NCBI RefSeq assembly: GCF_002127325.2
Contig: NC_035435.2
Location: 15,540,002 to 15,604,001, forward strand
Direction: 5' to 3'
DNA: 64,000 nucleotides
Origin: Helianthus annuus
Taxonomy: Eukaryota > Streptophyta > Magnoliopsida > Asterales > Asteraceae
In this document: positions 59,403 through 64,000 of the stretch, in pieces
How the letters are laid out: the number at the start of each line of letters is the position of its first letter
Position numbering within the stretch: the stretch's first letter is position 1
Notes under the pieces: model-generated
The model's database searches: none
Seen by the model: the letters and a program-made list of their open reading frames with translations, nothing else
What the model was told of the DNA's origin: nothing
Made by a program: the position numbers and the translations under genes

Positions 59403-61827
59403 TTCATAACATTCACACAACTCAAACACTCCTATCTGATCATTCTAAGAAGCTCTCTAGCATTCTCTTCTGCTCTCTAAGCAAGATACAACTTCTGTAA
59501 GTCGTTCACACCCATTTTGGTCATATATTTCCATAGTTTTAGCTTATAAACTCAACCGTCGTAACTAACGGTTGTCATAGCGATAAATCACAAATGGTCC
59601 AGTGAATTGTCGGATCAAAAGTAGTTTTGAGTTGGTATTTATGTGGGTAATAAACCCCTAAAAGGGTTCCCTCTGATCACCACTCTAACTATGTCAAATA
59701 TCGAGTCAAACGCGCACTTAAAAAGTCAACAGAAAGTCATTTTGCCGTTTTCTACATAATCTGTAATGTATACGTTATGAAACCTGTTTTGATGTTCATA
59801 AAACATGATATTAAGCATATAAACTTGTTTGCGCTCGTTTGAATCGACCATTTGCTATATTGAACCGGTTCGGAGCCGAATGTCGCAAAAGTTTGACTTT
59901 TGCTTTGACTTCAGTTCTGACCCTTTTTAGTGAGGTATAGATATGCCTTAGGACTCTCTTAGGACCGGGTTACATAATGGTATAACCCTCTGTGACCGGT
60001 TCAAGAGTTATCCGAGTCTTTTGCGCATTTCCGTTAATCGCCTAAAAAGTTGACCGTAACGCCATTTTGAAAATAAAACGAGTATTTCGGACACGTGAAC
60101 GGACCAGAACCTTGCTTATTAAATTATAAGCATGTCCTTAAAATTTCACGTCAATCCGAGGTCTAGAATGAGAGTTATGCTAAATAGCGCGGTTAAAATA
60201 AACTTTTGTAATAAAAGGCGCAATTAGCATAACACCTATCTAAACCAAGATTTCGTCACCAAAACTTTTACCCACTGTTATAAAATAATATTTTGGGAAT
60301 TTTAGAGATTTTTAATAATTTTTACCTTGCTCATAACCTGCGGTTATGGCTACGGTTCGGTAAATACCGAATATGCCCTTTTTGGCCAAAACATGAGTTC
60401 TACAAGGTCTTTTGACCCGATTCCAGTTGCTACTGATTTTAAATAATAAATAAAGTATTTTAGACTTTATAAACTGTTTGGGAAACTCAGATTTCCTGTA
60501 GAACTCGAAAAGCCCTTTTAAAGTCTTTAAAATGACCGAAAAGCCCCTACGGGGCGTAATATTAACTTAAAACTCGTGACGGGCATCACGGAAGGTATCC
60601 TACTGATACCACAACCTCTTTAAGGCATATTGACTCAGGAAATAAGCGTAAGACTCTCATGGTTAACCGTTTCGCCTATTGCGCGCACGGTTCGGCTTAT
60701 GAAACTAGTTTTCATAAATTAGCCGATACGGGTCAAATTATATTATTTGGACCCCAAAATCCAGAGTGTGAACCTTAGACCTATATAAAACAAGTCTCTG
60801 AACTTGTTGGGTCAGAATCACACTCCATTCACGGTTTTCGCCTTTTCGCGCGATTAAACCGTATTCACATATCGGAACCAACCGGTCTAGGCTACGGCCA
60901 TTATAAAGACTCGTTAGGATTCTAAGAGGTTAATTAAAACCTTCGTTCCAGATTAGGAGCCCAGTAAAAGCTATCGGTGATTTAATCAAACTAAGGAATA
61001 ATACTTGCAAAGGTAAATACTTTAACTTATTTCCCCTATATGGGCTTGGGTTACGGTATATTAATACCGCTTGATTGAGCATTATATTTTACCATCGCTT
61101 AGGTGGTTAATTAAATAATATGATCGGCTCATTTAAACAGTTTTGTTTCTTAAAAGCCTTTGGGGGGTTTAATGACCGTTGTCCCGGATATCCTTGGCAT
61201 CATTTTACGAAATGGCCACGACCATCGGCATCCCGGTGTAGGCGTACACCCGGTATATATTGTCGACATTAAATTAAAAGACGTAGCCGTTGGTTTTTAT
61301 ACTACGATTTTACGCAATGTGGTGTGTCTATAAATCTTTAACCCGGCACGACCCGGGCTACTGAACGCATAAAAGAACATGTAAAACGTTCACAAGATTT
61401 TTAATAATTTTCCCAAGTTATAAAAGAGTTTGTGCCTTGTGCATTCAAATCAATTTTAATAAACATTTTCAAATGTGTCAGTTGAATGTATTTACCAGTG
61501 TAAACTGACGTATTTTCCCCAAAAAGATTAAGTGCAGGTACTATACGAAATTGGCTGGTATAAGCTTCCTAAGCATCACGAATAGTCTCGCAAACTCGAT
61601 GCCGTATCTGAATGAACAATATTTATTTATTTTGATCCGCTGTGGATACATTCGACTTCTGTAATACATTTGATATTACAACCAGAGGTTGAAGTATATA
61701 TTATCTTTAAAGCTTCCGCTGTGCATTTATATAATTGTGTGGTTTGACTATATTGTTGCCAACATCGTCACGGAAATCCCCCACCGGGCCCACCGGTGAG
61801 ACACGTGGAAATCGGGGTGTGACAGGT

Positions 61828-61841
61828 TGGTATCAGAGCCA
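61828..61841 (+). other. Primer binding site of element D (initiator Met tRNA)
   Basis: TTGGTATCAGAGCC three bases after the LTR. Confidence 0.93.
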
Positions 61842-61996
61842 ACGTTGAGCGAATTAAACACTATCCTATTGTGTTTAATCTCAATGACACAATTGCACAT
61901 ACTTGAGTCTAGACAATAACTTAGGACAAATTCGGATTAATACTCCTTTTTGTCATTACTTTCATTTCGATTTTTAATAAGTTTTGGAGCAGGAAA

Positions 61997-63211
61997 ATGC
62001 CACCTGTTATATTCCGAGGAAGAGGAAGGGGAAGAAGAGGCAGAGGAGATGTCGTGACACATCACGATCACGAAGCTGGACCGTCAGGTACAAGACCTCC
62101 TTCAATGACAAGGAGCGAAGAACCACAACGACGAAGAGATCTTTACGAACCCGCGAGGCATTCCACCTTGCACAGCTCGACGCCATCATACCGGCACTCA
62201 TTCGGGCCAAACTCAGAGAATGATCCCAACAACCCACAACCTTCCTTCATACCTCTACAACGTTCGGTATCGCACCGAAATTACGACGACCCTACTCCAT
62301 ACTTCATAGGTCAGTTTAATCCGGCTGACTACATACAGGAACCTTCAGGCTTTGTTCCATTAGGGCCACAAGATCACTTCTCCGAAGACCATATGGATGA
62401 AGATACTGATCCAACTGAACCTGCTCGTGGTACGCCCACGCATCCGATAGAAGTCTCTGATGGGTCATCTTTCCATGGCACACCCTATCAGGGACCAGAC
62501 AGTTTCCAAGCGTTGTTCGACCGACATGAGTGGTACTACACGCCACCTCAACAGACATCACAACAACCGCGACATCCACAGGATCCCTCTGAGGATTCAC
62601 GCTTTGAGGCAGTTACGCCACCACCTCCGCCACCGGCGCAACCAGAAATGCCTGATCCGCCAAGGCGTAGGAGGACGAATGCGCGTATGTCCACACGAGG
62701 AGGAGGGGGTATCCACTTCAGCACCCCTCGACACTCTAGTAGTAGCCACTATCCGCCACTACAAGAAGAAGGACCTTCAAGTCCTATACAGGAGGCGAAC
62801 TCCGCACCAGCTGCACCAAATTCGCCGCCATTTGGGTATGACCAACCCATACCTGCTTACACGAGTCCAACGGCTTACAACCCGTTCGAACCGTCTCAGG
62901 CACATTACAACTACAATTATGAGCGCGACCCATATGTCGTGTCGGCTAGATATAATGCACGCTACCGTGACGGAGCTCACGGGAACATGGGAGCAGCGGA
63001 CTACTCAGCTCATGGGTATCCAATACCTCCCAGACCTCCAGTTCCGCATCAAGCGCCACAACCACGTTTCTCTCCTCCTGAACAGGAAGAGATACTCCAT
63101 CGACTAGATCGTGTGGAGAGAGAGTTCGAGGAAGAGAAAAAGAGCCACCGAGGATTTCTCAAAGGCTTGGCGAACCTACTAAAGGGCAAAAAGAAGAAAC
63201 GTGACCACTAG
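61997..63211 (+). CDS. Element D pre-gag ORF (404 residues, unknown)
   Basis: Intact frame from the first ATG after the PBS. The N-terminus is an Arg/Gly stretch (FRGRGRGRRGRGD) typical of RNA-binding tails. A Pro/Ser/Gln-rich, probably disordered body holds aromatic spots (DPTPYFIGQFNPADYIQ, FDRHEWYYTPPQQ), a Pro run near residues 209-214, and a second basic patch (PPRRRRTNARMSTRGG). The C-terminus is a charged helix (HRLDRVEREFEEEKKSHRG) ending in KGKKKKRDH. No capsid, zinc knuckle or protease motif appears, so this is not ordinary gag; gag and pol would lie beyond the window. It matches the position and general build of element A's 276-residue ORF. Function unknown; RNA binding is an inference from composition. 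Confidence 0.7.
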   Translation: MPPVIFRGRGRGRRGRGDVVTHHDHEAGPSGTRPPSMTRSEEPQRRRDLYEPARHSTLHSSTPSYRHSFGPNSENDPNNPQPSFIPLQRSVSHRNYDDPTPYFIGQFNPADYIQEPSGFVPLGPQDHFSEDHMDEDTDPTEPARGTPTHPIEVSDGSSFHGTPYQGPDSFQALFDRHEWYYTPPQQTSQQPRHPQDPSEDSRFEAVTPPPPPPAQPEMPDPPRRRRTNARMSTRGGGGIHFSTPRHSSSSHYPPLQEEGPSSPIQEANSAPAAPNSPPFGYDQPIPAYTSPTAYNPFEPSQAHYNYNYERDPYVVSARYNARYRDGAHGNMGAADYSAHGYPIPPRPPVPHQAPQPRFSPPEQEEILHRLDRVEREFEEEKKSHRGFLKGLANLLKGKKKKRDH

Positions 63212-63251
63212 CCCTTAATAATTGTACTAATGTAATTTCTACTTTGAAATA

Positions 63252-63372
63252 AGTCCCTGCGTGGACACTTATCATATTTCAGTCCCTACGTGGACTTATC
63301 TTTTAGTCCTTGCATGGACACCTATCTTATATTAGTCCCTGCGTGGACTTGTCGCTCATTTTAAAACCTCTA
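63252..63372 (+). repeat. AGTCC...GGACT short hairpin repeats after D's ORF
   Basis: Four copies of AGTCCCTGCGTGGACT-like sequence (63252, 63281, 63305, 63334), each with inverse arms AGTCC/GGACT or AGTCC/GGACA, followed by CCTCTATGGAGG. Possible RNA stem-loops in the element transcript. Confidence 0.7.
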
Positions 63373-63759
63373 TGGAGGTATGTACTAGTTAAAAGACCCG
63401 TTTAGGGCAATATGTAATTGTATTTAAGATTATGGAATGTATGTTATGAGTTTTGTTTTAATATGTATGAAATAAATCAAAACCACTCCTTTTAAATTGA
63501 TCTGCCTAAATAAAGAATCTTACGAGTGAAACCTAGCCTGGTGTCTTTTAAGATCCGACCAAGATGGTAGGACTTAATTAAAAGATTCAGATTTCCTGTT
63601 AACCGCTGCACGCATGTTAACAATCATGGCAGATGTGATTCGTTAAAAATCACGCACGTCATTCTTATACAATAATCCTTTAAAAGATTTTAAAGACCCA
63701 ACTAAATGATTTATAAATCTTGGGCAAGAATCATCAATAAGGATGATCATTTATTAAAG

Positions 63760-63966
63760 CATCCATTAAGTGATGTAGTGCCTACGGGCCAACCTTATTT
63801 AAAAACATCCATTAGTGATGTAGTGCCTACGGGCCAATCCTATTAAAACATCGATTAGTGATGTAGTGCCTACGGGCCAAATCTTATTAAAACATCCATT
63901 AGTGATGTAGTGCCTACGGGCCAATCTTATTAAAACATCCATTAGAGGTGTAGTGCCTATGGGCCG
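63760..63966 (+). repeat. 43-46 bp tandem repeats in D's internal region
   Basis: Five copies of a CATCCATTAGTGATGTAGTG plus CCTACGGGCCAA unit, starting at 63760, 63806, 63849, 63893 and 63936. Non-coding spacer between the pre-gag ORF and whatever follows. Confidence 0.9.
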
Positions 63967-64000
63967 TAATAATTGTCTTATAAAGACAAAAGACAGTGGT

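Larger units (their letters stand above)
58438..61824 (+). repeat. 5' LTR of gypsy element D (3387 bp)
   Basis: TGTAACACCTCG...GGGTGTGACA, left edge fixed by the broken copia frame, right edge by the PBS. Carries four GCGGGCCGC-type motifs (59082-59204) and a TATA box (59392-59402). No coding capacity. Confidence 0.92.

Noticed and set aside
63760..63966. Regular repeats with a CRISPR-like look
   Set aside because: Spacer and repeat parts are both conserved, so this is a simple tandem repeat; the DNA is plant nuclear.

Overview
This window is plant nuclear DNA, most likely from a eudicot of the daisy family (Asteraceae). The family-level guess is inference from the retrotransposon protein and LTR types; no species marker is present. 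Only two ordinary host genes are visible. Both encode 6-phosphogluconolactonase on the minus strand, each with three exons (10326-12639 and 40564-42176). They look like a tandem duplicate pushed about 28 kb apart by nested transposons. Almost everything else is mobile DNA or its remains.

Layout. 1-5464: 3' part of a Ty3/gypsy chromovirus-type element (E1: pol end, hairpin, polypurine tract, 3.4 kb LTR) that landed inside a Ty1/copia element (C1), whose broken pol resumes at 5465 and ends at 7651. 8508-8966: (AAT)n tract and a hAT-like MITE. 10326-12639: PGL copy 1, with a repeat-filled second intron. 12774-14649: Mutator-like element with 174 bp terminal inverted repeats and a 9 bp target duplication, carrying captured gene pieces, 134 bp upstream of the PGL copy 1 start codon. 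15661-35921: full-length gypsy element A (LTRs about 1.45 kb, AAAAA duplication, two extra ORFs before gag, broken gag and pol). It is split by a complete, very young gypsy element B on the minus strand (20224-31374, 2687 bp LTRs, TATGA duplication, intact 1539-residue polyprotein). 35951-36652: PIF/Harbinger-like element. 37509-38140: unrecognised small ORF and a SINE. 40262-40400: Au-like SINE. 40564-42176: PGL copy 2. 42689-44190: 15 bp minisatellite blocks. 44723-44926: SINE with a 14 bp duplication. 46376-48505: solo LTR (C) related to B, TCAAG duplication. 48904-51429: decayed minus-strand coding chain. 53081-58437: copia element C2 (LTR, PBS, gag, pol), cut by gypsy element D at 58438. 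58438-64000: D's 5' LTR, PBS, a 404-residue pre-gag ORF and short hairpin and tandem repeats.

How the parts relate. The window records stacked insertions: E1 in C1, B in A, D in C2, solo LTR C in other repeat DNA. The two PGL genes would supply the cytosolic second step of the oxidative pentose phosphate pathway. The most interesting unexplained signals are (1) clusters of short palindromes, different in sequence in each family, placed just upstream of the TATA box in four gypsy LTR families, and (2) a hairpin with a GGA loop between the pol stop codon and the polypurine tract, conserved in three families with a compensatory base pair change.
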